From the NCBI GenBank assembly GCA_964019335.1, contig OZ025665.1:1-64000 (forward strand): a stretch of DNA of 64,000 nt. The letters run 5' to 3'. The position numbers were made by a program, and so were the translations under genes. Positions 42,201-53,494 of this stretch are shown piece by piece (positions within the stretch are counted from its first letter, which is position 1; every line of letters starts with the position of its first letter). The notes beneath the pieces were generated by a model, which worked only from the letters and a program-made list of their open reading frames with translations, ran no database searches and was not told where the DNA came from. This DNA is from Diplonema japonicum. Lineage: Eukaryota > Euglenozoa > Diplonemea > Diplonemida > Diplonemidae.

Positions 42201-43907
42201 AGGTTTTATGGTTAACACAAAAGACTTTGTCTGAGAAATGAAGCAGCCAGCGTTAGACTCCCCACCATCATCACGAGCAGTGACTGTGAAAGTGACTTTC
42301 CCGCATGCATTAGGCTTGAGCACAAAGTTTACATCCCTGGCAACGAAGTCAGGGGCATTAAAAGCAGCGTCAGAAGCCCTCCCACACTGCCCTGTCCGGG
42401 GGACGAACTCAACGCAAGGCACTGATGCAGCGTCTAAGAACAACTCTGGTCTGTTGACCGTCACATCGAAGTAGACGCTCTGGTAGGGGTGCTCATTCCA
42501 CCCGCCTTGGTTGATATCATAGATCCAGTCATTCAGAATGCAGCCTGCAGCGTGCCTTGGGCAGCAACATGTGCCGAGGTTGTTCAGGCACCCCGGTGCC
42601 GCCACAACACCACCGCCAGCAGCAAGCTCATTGCAAGTACCAACGGGAGACCCTGTGCATGTGGCACTGTCTTCTAGTATTGTGGCATCGCCTTGCACCT
42701 TGAAGGTCGGGCAATCATTGACAGGTTCGATATAGATGCATGCACGCACAGAGGGGCTCTCGTCACATGGCCTAGTGCTGCATCCAGGCTGGCAGTTGCA
42801 CGACCCGGGCAACACGTACGGGATCCCGTCATCTTCTGCCCGCACATCGTAGCACACCCAACCCCAGTGGTTTTCAGAAGGGTCAGCCTCTAACCTTGCG
42901 TGTGCCCCACCGCTCCTCGTGTCATCCCAACATCGCACATTACATTGAGACGCAGCATCCACTGTCGCTGCAGGGGGCATACCCATCTTGACACATGCAG
43001 GGCACCTCTGTGGAACACCAGCGCACCGAGGGCCACCCCCTATATTAGGGAGTGCTGGGGAGATGGGGTTGGTCTGCAGGGTAGATGGCCACTTGCACCA
43101 GTACCTTCCCTGTACCTCTGCCGCAGCACAACCCTGGCACATCCCGCCTCCATCGTTAGTGTTATAGCATGAAGGCTCTTCGATACCGACGCAAGTGTTC
43201 GGGACACGGTTCCCTGCAGGGTCTTCTGGCCACTGACGACCACCACCGCCGCAACCAACACCAGCACCACCTCCAGGACAATTCTGGATGGGAGCAACGT
43301 TCATGAGACGGCGAGTGGCGAGTGGGCCACGGTCGAAGTAGGTGTCGGGGTCGTTATCGGGGGAGGGAGGCGTGACACGGGGTACGCCTCCGTTGACCAG
43401 GCAGGGGTCGGGGTTGGGGAGCTGTGGAACGCCGTTAAAGAAACGGAACAGGAGGTCCTGGTCGTCGCCGTTGCAGTCTGAGACGCCGCACAACCAGTAG
43501 TCACCGTTCTGCAGTTCACCTTGGTCTTCGTGCATGATAACGGTCGGCCGTGCTGGGTTGAGCGTGAATTCCGGTGGGTGGTTTGCCTCCACAGCGTTCA
43601 CGATGTGCCCCAGTACATGGCTTTTGCGTGGCACGCTGACAGGGAACACAACCCCCAAAGGCCACCCGAACACACGTTGATCTTTATGGATCACTCCCAC
43701 GTATCCATTTCCCTCGTGCACCACTGTCCCTATTGTCCCTAGCAGCTCCTGCATAGAGGCCTCGTCCCACGTGATGTTGTTTTTCAGCTCTCTTATGCTG
43801 GACACTACCTGAACTTCATCTGAGTCTATCCTTACCTTCACCCCTTGTCGAGGTCGGGCGTGCTCGGTCGCACCAATCACAAACAATGCGAGCAGCACTG
43901 CTGACAT
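36228..43907 (-). CDS. Giant cadherin/Big_9-like repeat type I membrane protein (2559 aa, intronless)
   Basis: Starts with a signal peptide (MSAVLLALFVIGATEHA) and ends with one membrane span (VIAAIVIASLAVLVVLGFTA, about residues 2483-2506) and a 50-residue cytosolic tail. The extracellular part begins with a cysteine-rich region of about 400 residues. It continues with many tandem repeats of about 110 residues, each closing with VNDPPxF-type motifs and containing EDSG, FTPAP and DNGGT, as in cadherin-like and Big_9 Ig-like repeats. A cysteine-rich insert (CQQTCDTTPTCECFTMD) near residue 870 looks PAN/apple-like. Adhesion or cell-coat function is inferred. The 7.7-kb ORF has no intron, in contrast to its neighbours. 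An acceptor-like CAACACACATCACAG lies 10 nt before the ATG. Confidence 0.88.
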   Translation of the reverse strand: MSAVLLALFVIGATEHARPRQGVKVRIDSDEVQVVSSIRELKNNITWDEASMQELLGTIGTVVHEGNGYVGVIHKDQRVFGWPLGVVFPVSVPRKSHVLGHIVNAVEANHPPEFTLNPARPTVIMHEDQGELQNGDYWLCGVSDCNGDDQDLLFRFFNGVPQLPNPDPCLVNGGVPRVTPPSPDNDPDTYFDRGPLATRRLMNVAPIQNCPGGGAGVGCGGGGRQWPEDPAGNRVPNTCVGIEEPSCYNTNDGGGMCQGCAAAEVQGRYWCKWPSTLQTNPISPALPNIGGGPRCAGVPQRCPACVKMGMPPAATVDAASQCNVRCWDDTRSGGAHARLEADPSENHWGWVCYDVRAEDDGIPYVLPGSCNCQPGCSTRPCDESPSVRACIYIEPVNDCPTFKVQGDATILEDSATCTGSPVGTCNELAAGGGVVAAPGCLNNLGTCCCPRHAAGCILNDWIYDINQGGWNEHPYQSVYFDVTVNRPELFLDAASVPCVEFVPRTGQCGRASDAAFNAPDFVARDVNFVLKPNACGKVTFTVTARDDGGESNAGCFISQTKSFVLTIKPVNDPPTFLPGPLQGDPLTVDEDSGPFRYAGWATDITPGPGECEKDQILTFTIDCADKSLFSTQPTIDPLTGDLSFTPAPHMFTSTKNPSCVTCSVVLKDDGGTNDGGVDTANPPTQICITINSINDPPSYRPAGDVVVCEDAPYDGQWALDLCIGGLSPSLCADNELLPPENQGFTFTLGAYDTSLFTAGGQPQVDATGKLTFTPAPGVSGTTEVAVTLNDGGPLPNSRTDKLVITVVDVNDPPTVVLGGQANEYVTQGVECTTGSGGVPLLGNGVVSTVLNVCQQTCDTTPTCECFTMDAAGCRLRTACVQSSCAASTTVTTYFKSLPLVEVNEDSGRTCIPSFATGITAGLNEPSQSTSITLVTTPQTLFSEQPKLTKTSTTDAELCFTPELNANGEAFVEVTVLDNGGTSSEHNCGGDDSTVRRFKIKVNPTNDPPQVSPGDNVAVCEDVGPVTLPAWGALSDIDAGDQLTVVATATNPTLFAVQPSLSDTGALSFTPAPDAYGTSEVTFAVTDKAGVTTVTPPTTITVKPSNDQPSFTVLNDRFSATSCQLSDPASACKWTSPLPAITSPSPGTGEASQHITSITVTPDPRFSNLFVSNPVVDLATGVMSFELKPGEDTGGAYIPITITVVDDGTNGVGCSGVSTFSNDILLRVGEAGRQPSFIKGGDVTIVEDSGKHTVIQWAVGIDYGTGGVGLPGFSCVAANASLVTISGVQIDAITGTLTLTPADDRYGSTTVTCTLNNGAPMDCCGSDTFTLTVLPKNDEPTFTLSLPSVTVVDNKGEQTIPGLISTSHVGRYEEGTQTISYIVTPADPEYLEGHAAQSSSRRATIDPLTGDLKLTPIPGKTGSTTLSITAVDTGGTARQGDDTSKPRQIVLNVVHGNRNPNLLCGGDVVVDEDGCFTGGSDRQTHIDWATAVTAGDATEDQSEGLTAVFSNYNQAAFLHQPTLAIPVTPRRSPSTASLSYCVAADFSGSIPLTLQLEDAAGGVSQTCVFTIQVTEVNDPPVLVLATSTVSSLEDAGLVRVDGWATTSAGPPLESSQVVGVSVIVKESDKKLFSAQPIVTGGALVYQSAANSSGSVAVEVCAEDNGGGSSRTCRPITINITPVNDRPHFTVLTERLTLPEDSPPQRVRDWAHTFITGPSDEHMQQLLSLTTSTDKPDMFLELPQVDMATGDLTFAVKPNAFGVASVNIVLKDNGGTDYGGQDSFTRVLILDVTPSNDPPTFQLSRTEVRVLEDTGRHVLQNTVVQVTAGEYEEQPVTFTVKTKQNGVLVGNPSFVSQPVITTEGHLEFTLTPDQYGSYSLEIIASDGIDSTAPVVLALEVLGVNDRPGMTIVTNAVTVLQDSGVNVLQVARDATSGPANEGTQSVGYVVTVPEASLFEGTVAVTTDGMLHIKPASGKSGTTQIQLRAKDDGGTTNGGYDTSGTTLITVTVTPTTQALSLSTLGDVTINEDNGFTTLVGHLYDIPDGAIVSVLSSNPQLTGAPVVASIQNGKADVSFTPAADRNGAAVFMVTAVKNNETASASFTVNVLPINDKPQFTISDSVIVSMEDQGAVVVDDWVTNLSPGNNEASQTLSVNIVCANSEVLFAVPPTLVTTGTTGDLSYRTQPNKYGDSECTITTTDKVCDSCPFLSAQHMFRIAITPVNDPPSFTPVVRGIALYSNVVWQRQWAMEISPGPEETTQSVMFDVKEPAVRMAQAVGQFLLSAPRVGSDGVMEVFPRQGTSGEGLFTVAARDSEGMVSQDVLLLVMVVDSRDSPNPTVVVGVEEGAVVGTAWENQLAASIDKGMGTVKVMGKTQVPSGVDVQVTLMDDADLQGLNALLGIVTDPVKEQTRKSLQIRSVNEGTAEVPLRYVPGNTTAATPREVPVLCVGRNLADCVAPCVVSSGVCKDTVEQTSSDDSGALSPMVIAAIVIASLAVLVVLGFTAAWIARSGSASNKEPPQQIEIEGEPTLHQEESGQPSNPLSTVFPNTPNGQPNEAFHSN

Positions 43908-43909
43908 GG

Positions 43910-44465
43910 CCGCCCTCCTGTGATGTGTGTTGGGCAGAAGGAGAAAAACTAAAAAAGATCACATCTCAACATGCTAGGTCAGCCTTGCGCACCTCTTTGG
44001 ACACATAAAGGGAAAGAATGAAAAGAGGAGGGAAAAAAAAACGAACTCTCTGAAAAGTAAAACAAGAGAATGTGAATAAGCACGTAATCGAAACTGTGTT
44101 ACCTTTCAGAAGAGATCAGAGGGGGAAGAAGGGGAACAGATAGAGAAGGGAAAGAAAAGGGGTTCTTTTCTTTTAAGCGGCATGCAGCGATGTACAGCCG
44201 CATTCAAGGGTAAGACAACTCATGCAAAAATGAACAGGGGAAAGAAAAAGAAACCGTGTCTGTAACGCAAGAGACATCCGAAGTAGCCTTCAGGCTTACC
44301 TTATCTGCCAACTGTTCCCCATTCTTGTTTCTGCCTAAGCCCACCTGTCTCCTTTTCATCTCTTTTTCCTTTTTCCTCTTTTCAAAAAATCTAAGTTCCC
44401 TCCTAAAAAAAGAAAAGGAAGAAGAAAAAACACTATGAAAACAGCGGGGAAGAAAGAAACAGTCT
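43910..44465. other. Spacer, no gene seen
   Basis: Upstream region of the giant membrane-protein gene. AT-rich, with purine-rich stretches. No RNA gene or further exon was recognised. Confidence 0.5.
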
Positions 44466-44470
44466 TTCCC

Positions 44471-46434
44471 TTAGTTGCATGCCGTGAGTCTCACACCTTC
44501 CTTCCCCTTGTCGTCCATGTCAGGCAAGTCAACAGTGTACTGGGTCAGATCGACGGTGCTCTTGTAAGGACCGTTGTAGGCCACCTGTGTTTGTTTTTCC
44601 TTTTTTTTTCTCCCTCTTCAAACCTGTCCCCCCTGGAATGCCACCACATGGTTGCAACACTTAAGGAGCTCCTCGTCGTGCGTCAATGCTATCACGGTTC
44701 GGCGGGATGACTGTGGATGGTCTTTGTTTCTACTTCTCTTGCACACCTCATCTCCCTCACGGACGTCCATGATGATCGAGCGTATTGTCTCTTGAAGAGC
44801 TTTCTGTGTTTTGTGTTTCGAGACCTTCCTGCGAGCATCCGACATACCTTGTTGACGGGGTCCAGCCCTGTCGTTGCCTCATCGAAGATCAGCAGGCGAG
44901 AGTTCCCCGCCATGTCCTTCGCCAGCGCCCTAGCAATGGCAATGCGCTGCCTCTGCCCGCCGGACAACTGCGACCCCTTCTCGCCAACAAAGGTCCCATA
45001 CCCGTCCTTCAGTGCCTGGATGAAGTCGTGTGCCCTGGCACGGCGGGCTGCGGACATGGCAAGGTCCATGGGGTCGACACCCGGAGGGACCACTACCCCG
45101 AACAGGATGTTGTACAGCACAGTGCCACCGAAGAGCAGCGGGTCCTGCGGCACGTACGCAACAAGCTTCCGTATCTGCGCATTTGTGATGTTCGCAAGAT
45201 CGACACCTTCCAGCTTGATGCTGCCCGACTCAGGGGTGTACAGCTTCAACAACAAGTTCACTAGTGTAGTCTTCCCTGCACCAGAGTGCCCCACAACAGC
45301 ACAGCACGATCCTGATGGAATGCTGAACGACACGTCCCTCCACACGGTGCCCTGCCGCGAGGGGTACCGGAACACTACATTCTCGACCTTGAGGTCGCCG
45401 CCAACAGCGGACTCAGGCAACATGTGCGTCTCGCAAATGCTGCGGTCGGAGGCGAGCTCCTCCTGAGGGAGGTCGAGGAGGTGGAACATCCTGCCTGCGG
45501 TGCCCATGGACTTCATGAGGTCCGCTACGAAGTTGCCGACACCAAGAATGCCGACACCGCCGAACATGGTGTAGATGAGAAGGGAGGTGAGGGAGCCAAC
45601 TGTGAGCTTGTTCTGCGAGACCTGGATGCCGCCCGCCCACAGCAGGGTCAGAACGACGACGTAGCCAGAAGTCTGAAGGAAGGACTGGTAGGAGGCGGAG
45701 GCAAGAGTGCCCCTGTTCGCAATGTCAGTGACACTGTCTAGTGCTGCGAAGTACTGCTCTTCGGCGGCTTGCTGCTGACCGAAGGCTATGACGAGCCTAA
45801 TATTGCTGAGGAACTCCTCTGCGATGACAGACTTGAGTGCGAGCTCGTCGCCCGCTTCGCGTTCAATCCGCCGTGCGAGGCGGCCGTAGGTGCCAGCTGA
45901 GAAGGCAACGGGGGGGAGCATCATGAAGAGGAGAGTTGCGAGCTTAGGTGATATTTTGAACATGACGGCTAGAGCGCCAATGGTCTGCGCGATGTTCTTG
46001 AGCCCTTGGAGCAGGGACTCTGTCAGGGACTTGCCTATCTTCTCGGTATCGGTTGTGAGGCGGGCTAGCAGCTCGGCGGTCCTGTTTGCCTCGTCGTCGT
46101 AGAAGGCCATCCCCCTCCCCATCAGCTTTGAGAACAGGTTCCTCCTTAGCCTTGCTACGATCCTCTCGCTTGCCCTTCCCGCCAAATACTGCCTCCCAAA
46201 GTTCGCCACCCCTCCTAAAGCAAACAGCCCAAGAAGCTTCTGGCAATGCGTTTTAATAGACTCCGGCGACCCCTTGCCCCCTAGGTCAATCAGCATGCCT
46301 AGCCCCTTCGGGATCTGCAACGTCACATAGCTATAAGCCCCAAGCATCACCATCGACACACCAAGTGTGCCTGCCTCAGGTGCAGCATAACTCATCAGCT
46401 GCTTCATCGTCCCCTCCTTTCTTTCATTTGTCAT
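44471..46434 (-). CDS. Half-size ABC transporter, ABCB type (614 aa, 4 exons)
   Basis: Exons 46434-44848, 44803-44747, 44710-44624 and 44584-44471, with introns of 44, 36 and 39 nt. One membrane domain of six predicted spans (residues ~15-320) is followed by one nucleotide-binding domain: Walker A GHSGAGKTT, Q-loop YVPQDPLLFGG, signature LSGGQRQRIAIARA, Walker B LLIFDEATTGLDP, and the H-loop in VIALTHDEELL on exon 3. All ATPase residues are present. It should work as a dimer, exporting peptides, lipids or other compounds. Membrane location (mitochondrial ABCB7/8/10-like or other) is undecided. The short N-terminus has no obvious presequence. Confidence 0.9.
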
Positions 46435-46825
46435 GTTTCTTTTTCTTTTTTATCCTCTTCTTCTTTTTCTGCCTTTCTTTGCCTCTTTTGATACCTTAGT
46501 GCGAAACGGAGAGGGGGGGGGGAGAAACCTCTTTGTTTTAGTCCTGAAAGTTTTAGAAAAAAGAAAAACAGGGGGAAAGAAAAAATGAGTGGGTCGGGGA
46601 GGGGGCATCACTGCACAAAGAATTATCATTTTCCTCTTAAATTGAGGTATAAAAAAAAACGAGAAAAAAAAAAGTAGAGAGAAGAGAAGAAGAGAAAGAG
46701 ATATAAGAAAAACCCCCCTCTTCCGCGTGCTAGAGACGCACGCAGTCCCCTTAAGAAGTATTGCACCGTCTCGGGCAGATGTATGTCCCCACGAAGGTTA
46801 ATACAACGTACCCTAAACGACAGTA

Positions 46826-46885
46826 CAGGACAGGGCAGGGTAGACCTGGGACAGGGCAGGGTAGACCTGGGACAGGGCAGACCTG
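46826..46885. repeat. 21-bp tandem repeat
   Basis: Two full and one partial copy of a unit containing GACAGGGCAGGGTAGACCTG. A local minisatellite in the spacer downstream of the E2 gene's neighbour. Confidence 0.75.
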
Positions 46886-47725
46886 CCATGTGATGAAGAA
46901 CCAGGAATAAAGAAAAAATGTAGCGTGCAAAGGAGGGCACGAGTAGGGGGTGATATTGCTATGCTGCCGCTCTGCATTCTTTCAATAATAAAACCAGAGA
47001 AAAAAAAAAGGGGGGAAAAGAAATATATGAAAAAGGAAAAAGGAAGAAGAGAAAAAAAAATATGACACAAATAAAAAGTAAAAAATAAAGACCTCGGAGG
47101 AAGCTAACGAAGAAAAAAAGAAAAAAAAAGAGGAACAGGTGCTGTTGCCTGTGCAAATGGCTAGACGCTGCTTGATGTGTTCCTCAACGGGGAGAAAAGA
47201 AAATGAGGCGAGGGAGAGGGAGAAAAACATATAAAAAAAAAAAGAAGGTTGTAACTATTCCATTGTTAATCCTGAGTGGCGAATAAATACCCGTGGGGGG
47301 ACAGAATGGATGTAACCCCCTTACCTCTATCTTTCTTTTTTCTTCTCCTTTTTCTTTTTCATTCTTTCTTTTAATTATTCGTTCTTTTCCTTCCCCCCTC
47401 CAAGGCTAGCAAGGGTGCGCTGAAAGAAGAAACAAAAAAAAGGGGGGGGAATGGGGGAAAACACACTAAATTCTGGGTTTGGAACTTATCTTTTTCTTTG
47501 TTTAAAAAAAAAAAAAGCGAGAACGGAAACGAAGGGGAAGAGGGGGAACAGGAATAAAAAATTTAGTAAAATCAATCCAGGAAAAAAAAAGGGGGGGAAA
47601 AATCTACTCTCTTCTTTTAAATCTCTTCTACCATAACAGACTCCTTTTTAAAACCTTCCATGACATAACAAAAGCGGTAAAGCCAAGCTGTCAGAGCGCA
47701 AACTTCACTTGCCTTTCACTGCAGC

Positions 47726-47768
47726 CTCCGATGCCTAGTAACCTTTGGAGGGTTACTAGGCATCGGAG
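47726..47768. repeat. 18-bp perfect hairpin with 7-nt loop
   Basis: CTCCGATGCCTAGTAACC at 47726-47743 pairs exactly with 47751-47768 around TTTGGAG. It lies about 200 nt downstream of the E2 gene's stop on the minus strand. It could be an RNA 3'-end structure, an attachment-type site or a mobile-element relic. Confidence 0.85.
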
Positions 47769-47965
47769 CACAACCCTGTTAGCAATAAACCAAGCATAGG
47801 GCGCCTTTCATCCACAACGCTATTCCCACTACTCTACTTGATCCTTTTTTTTTCTCGTTTTACAGTATTTATTTTAATTTCTTTCATCTTTCTTTTGTAT
47901 TCTTTTTTTTTTTCTTTTTTTCTTTTCCCGCCTAATAAAAAATCACTGTTCTCCTTTTTCTTATC

Positions 47966-48776
47966 TTAATCGCTTGCCAGCATATCGAGTGCCTTTTCCA
48001 GGTTCCCTTTGCATTTTTCTAACACCTCCAGATGCTGTAAAAAAAAGGGGTTTGCGAGTTTTCCCCTCCCAACTCCATACCATGTCTTCATTAGGTATCC
48101 CCATAGCCTTGAGCTGGGCAAGCTCCGAGCTGTACTGCCCGCCTTCCATGGACTCCTCTTCATCATCATCATCACAGTACATGTCTTCATCGTCATCGTA
48201 AAGAGGTGTTGCTTCTGCTTCCCGAAGGGCGGCAGAGGGCCGCTTGTCTTCAGTGAGAGGGGGTTCGAAGTCTGCTGGGAGCTGTTTGTTCGCCTTGTCC
48301 ACCAGCTTGCGGACACGCTCGTTGTAGCACTCCCGGTTCTTTCTCCACTCCACCAGTGCGTCCACATTGGCAGGTGCACCCGACTCAGAAGGGTCGGGAT
48401 CGGCGATCATTGAAATTACAGATAACAACACCTTCTCAAGGGATTGGACGGGCGTCCATCTCATTTGGGCAGTCTCTGAGCTGTTCATCTCGTCCGTTCC
48501 CGGAGGGTGCAGGATGCTGATGCACACCGTCCCATTGGTGTACACGTTGGGGTGCCAAAACTCAGAAACGAACCGCATCTCAGGCGGCTTCATAGGGAAG
48601 TCCTCCGTAAAGGTGAGCTGTGCATGGAATGTCCCGTTCATGTAAGGCGTGTCCTTCGGGCCCAGCAACCACACATCCCACTTGAACAGGTTCCCGTCGG
48701 ACGGTTCCACTTTAAACCCCGCCACGGGGTTCCTCATTAGATCGTTGAGCTGCTTGGCCAGGTGTGCCTTCGCCAT
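47966..48776 (-). CDS. CDC34/UBE2R-like ubiquitin-conjugating enzyme with C-terminal UBA domain (254 aa, 2 exons)
   Basis: Exons 48776-48081 and 48034-47966 with a 46-nt intron. The UBC fold has its catalytic Cys in NGTVCISIL and the extended acidic loop HPPGTDEMNSSE followed by RWTPVQSLEKVLLS, the hallmark of CDC34/UBE2R/UBE2G enzymes. Such enzymes hand ubiquitin to cullin-RING ligases for Lys48 chains. An acidic tail (DDDEDMYCDDDDEEES) follows, as in CDC34, where it binds the cullin. After it comes a helical unit (SELAQLKAMGIPNED, then LEVLEKCKGNLEKALDMLA across the intron) that fits a UBA ubiquitin-binding domain. Known CDC34 proteins do not, as far as I know, end in a UBA. Confidence 0.9.
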
Positions 48777-48779
48777 CTT

Positions 48780-49890
48780 TCTTTCTTTTTTTTTTTTCTT
48801 TTTTCTTCCCTTCCTCTTTTTTCCTTTTTTTTTTCTGTTTCCAAGAAAAGAGGAAAAAAAAATGAGGGCAGAGTGCTTATTGCGTGAATACTATGGTGGA
48901 AAGAAAAATAAAAGGATGAAGTGTGGGGGGGATAAATAAAAAATAAATAAAATCTTGTTTCCATGCTCCCCCCCACCCTCCAAGGGAGAGGAGGGCCCTT
49001 GTGACCTTTTTCTGAATCATTTTAACTCCTCCTTGAGAAAACCCAAAAGGAAAAAGGGGGGAAAGCGGGGTAAGAGAACGAGCGTCAACCGTCTTAAAGG
49101 AAAGGCATCAAATTAACTAGAAAAAAATCCCTGCTTTCCTGCACTCCCTTTTTTATTTTTCATTTCTCTTTTTCTTTTTTTTTTTTTCTTTCTTTCTTTC
49201 TTTTGCAAACTTTTCAACAAAAGGCTTAAAAAACTATTCTTGAGCAGTTTTTTAAAGAGGGGAAGAAGGTGAAACAAAGGAAAATCTAACAAAGGAAAAG
49301 AGAACATTGGTTAATTTCTAAATAGGGAGTCATATTTGTGCCCTGATGCTGGTCTTCTTGACGAAAACACCCCTAAGATAGCACCCCACCTCTATGACCT
49401 CATTGAGGCCCTGCAACTAGCCTAGGGGTACATAAGTATAATCGCATCTCAACCCTCTGGGCCTCGTGGGAAGGCATCAAGTGCTACACAATTGCCCCTT
49501 ATTTAGAAATTCCCCCAAAATCTTTATAAAAAAAAACCTTAAAAAATCGAAATGAGATTCGAAAGAAAAAAGAAGGGGGGGAGGGAATGGGTTAACCCTG
49601 TTGTTCTTCTTTTCCTTTTCTTTTGGTTTTTTTTTTTCTTTTCGTTCTTCTCTTCTTTCTTTTTCATTGCTCCGACGCCCAAGAATCCAGCCACACGGTG
49701 CTGTCATTTTGAATTGCAGTTCATTTGTATAAGAGTGCGAAAGGGCGTAAAAAGGCGGGGAAAAAAATTTCTTTTTTAGAAAGGGTATTCTTTTCTTCTT
49801 CTTCGTTTTTCTTTTTTTTCTTTTTTTTTTTACAACAGCTCTTAGTGGTGAGGGAAAAGGATGCCTTGCTGACATGCAAAAAAAAAAAAA
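48780..49890. other. Spacer, no gene recognised
   Basis: Low-complexity A- and T-rich sequence with a more complex patch at 49320-49500 that has no recognisable coding or RNA family. Confidence 0.5.
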
Positions 49891-49893
49891 AAA

Positions 49894-50040
49894 ATAGCTA
49901 TCTATTGCCAACAAGTTGTAATGACACCACCGCAAGTCCTGAGAGAGGACATGGCCCTGTACCTGAGGACGGCTGGTGCCTCTCTACCTCGCACCAGTCC
50001 TTCTCTTACCTCGCGCGGCTCTATGAAAATAGATAGCTAT
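49894..50040 (-). ncRNA. Candidate structured small RNA closed by a 13-bp stem
   Basis: ATAGCTATCTATT at 49894-49906 pairs perfectly with 50028-50040. The enclosed 121 nt hold further stems: GTCCT/AGGAC around GAGAG, and CTGGTGC/GCACCAG around an 11-nt loop. Read on the minus strand, the closing stem is followed at once by a T run of about 17 nt (49878-49894), which would serve as an RNA polymerase III terminator. The interior is GC-richer than the flanks. It does not match a tRNA, U6, SRP or 5S pattern I know. A fold-back mobile element is the alternative. Confidence 0.35.
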
Positions 50041-50044
50041 GTGT

Positions 50045-51175
50045 TACCATAAATAAGTAAACATTAAGTAAGTAGTTCTACTACACCCTTTCACCGCTTG
50101 AGCCTGCCATCTCCTGCTAAACAGGTTATCGCCCTTCACATCTGAAGGTGCTCCTGCACGAAGGGTGCATGAAAAAAAAAGGGGGGGGGTAAACAAAACA
50201 AACAATTATAAAGTGTCACTATCCTTTTTTTTAAAATATCTACGAAAATTAATAATGAGAAGAAAGAGAAGAAAGTTACACGGATGATGGCGAACGGGCC
50301 CTCAAAATAAGGAGAGCAAAGGTACTCTTACCCGCCCCGCCTTGCTGATACGTCAAAGTACACGGTTCCTTCTCACTTTGAGGTCTAGCTTAAGGGGTGC
50401 CACCACCCGATAACTTTGGTACTGCTGCCTTGCTAGCTTTGCTGCCTTGAAAAAAAAAAGGGGAATGAAAAGCCTTATATCAACCCCGACCGGAGTGCAC
50501 AAATTCAGCCTAAGAAGGAACAATAAAAGAAAACAAAAAAAAAAAAAAACTGGGCCTAAACAGAGGGCAGGAGGCAAGAGTACACCCCTGACCAGACCTA
50601 CCCTCTTTTCAGGCACTTCTTGTGGCATCGAGAAGAAAAAAGCAGTTTACAAGTAGGAAGGAGAGGGGAGGGGGATATGGAATGAAAGAATGGGGATAAG
50701 AATCTCGTTTGTTTTATTTATTCTTTCCCTTGAAATTCTTCTGGGAAAGAAGAAAAAGAAAAAAAGAACAGCCCCAAGCTCCGTTTTTCTTTCTCTTCTT
50801 CCCCTCTTTTTGTTATCCTTTTCCATCTTCCTCTTTCCCTGCTCTGAGGTCCAAGCTCAGTTAAGGAACAAATTAAAATAAAAGGGAACAAGAAACATAA
50901 AGAGGAGAACGAAAATAGGAAAAAAAAGCCGAAGACAAGAAGGGGCTTGGGAGAGAATAAGAAAAAAAGAAATAAACATTCACATTTAGTTATATGGACG
51001 GACAAGGTGGAGAAGAGGAGGGACCAAGGGAGGGGAGCCCCCCCCTGACCCTTCCTGCGGTCGTTGCTGCGACGTACTCGCCACCTATGGTTTCTTCTTT
51101 TCTTCTTTTTATTTTCTTGTTTTTTTCCATTAAATCCCTGAGGGACAACCTACAGGGTTTTAACAGTTTTATGAA
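50045..51175. other. Spacer, no firm gene
   Basis: Holds a weak candidate for a 39-residue basic protein on the minus strand (ATG at 50628, exon to 50602, intron to 50446, stop near 50353; C-terminus LKLDLKVRRNRVL). The required intron of 156 nt is much longer than normal here, so it is not called. The rest is low-complexity. Confidence 0.4.
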
Positions 51176-51178
51176 ATT

Positions 51179-53265
<2,087 letters not shown>

Positions 53266-53494
53266 ATTCTGTTATCTTATTTACTTTTTTTCTCCTTTTT
53301 TCCTTCGTGAAACTGATCACCCCCGCTGCCTGTCTTTGAAGTTGATACGCGCTTGCTGTCGCTGTGGCTCAATTTAAGAAAAAAGAAAATAAACAAAAAA
53401 ACGAGGGGGAGTGGGAGAAAAAAAAATCAGGGGGGCTTTCGGGGATTTAATAGTGTAATAAAAAAAAGAAGAAGGAATCTTTTAAAATTGTCCT

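Larger units (their letters stand above)
46440..47960. other. 1.5-kb spacer, low-complexity, no gene recognised
   Basis: A/G- and T-rich stretches. Contains a tandem repeat at about 46826-46885 (unit GGACAGGGCAGGGTAGACCT, about 2.6 copies) and a strong hairpin at 47726-47768 (separate entries). No protein family was seen on either strand. Confidence 0.55.

Noticed and set aside
49920-50000. Sarcin-ricin loop of rRNA in the structured-RNA candidate
   Set aside because: GAGAGAGGAC looks similar, but the invariant AGTACGAGAGGACC is not present and the flanks do not fit LSU rRNA.
50353-50628. Tiny basic protein on the minus strand
   Set aside because: It needs a 156-nt intron, unlike the usual short introns here, and its product matches no small ribosomal or respiratory protein I know.
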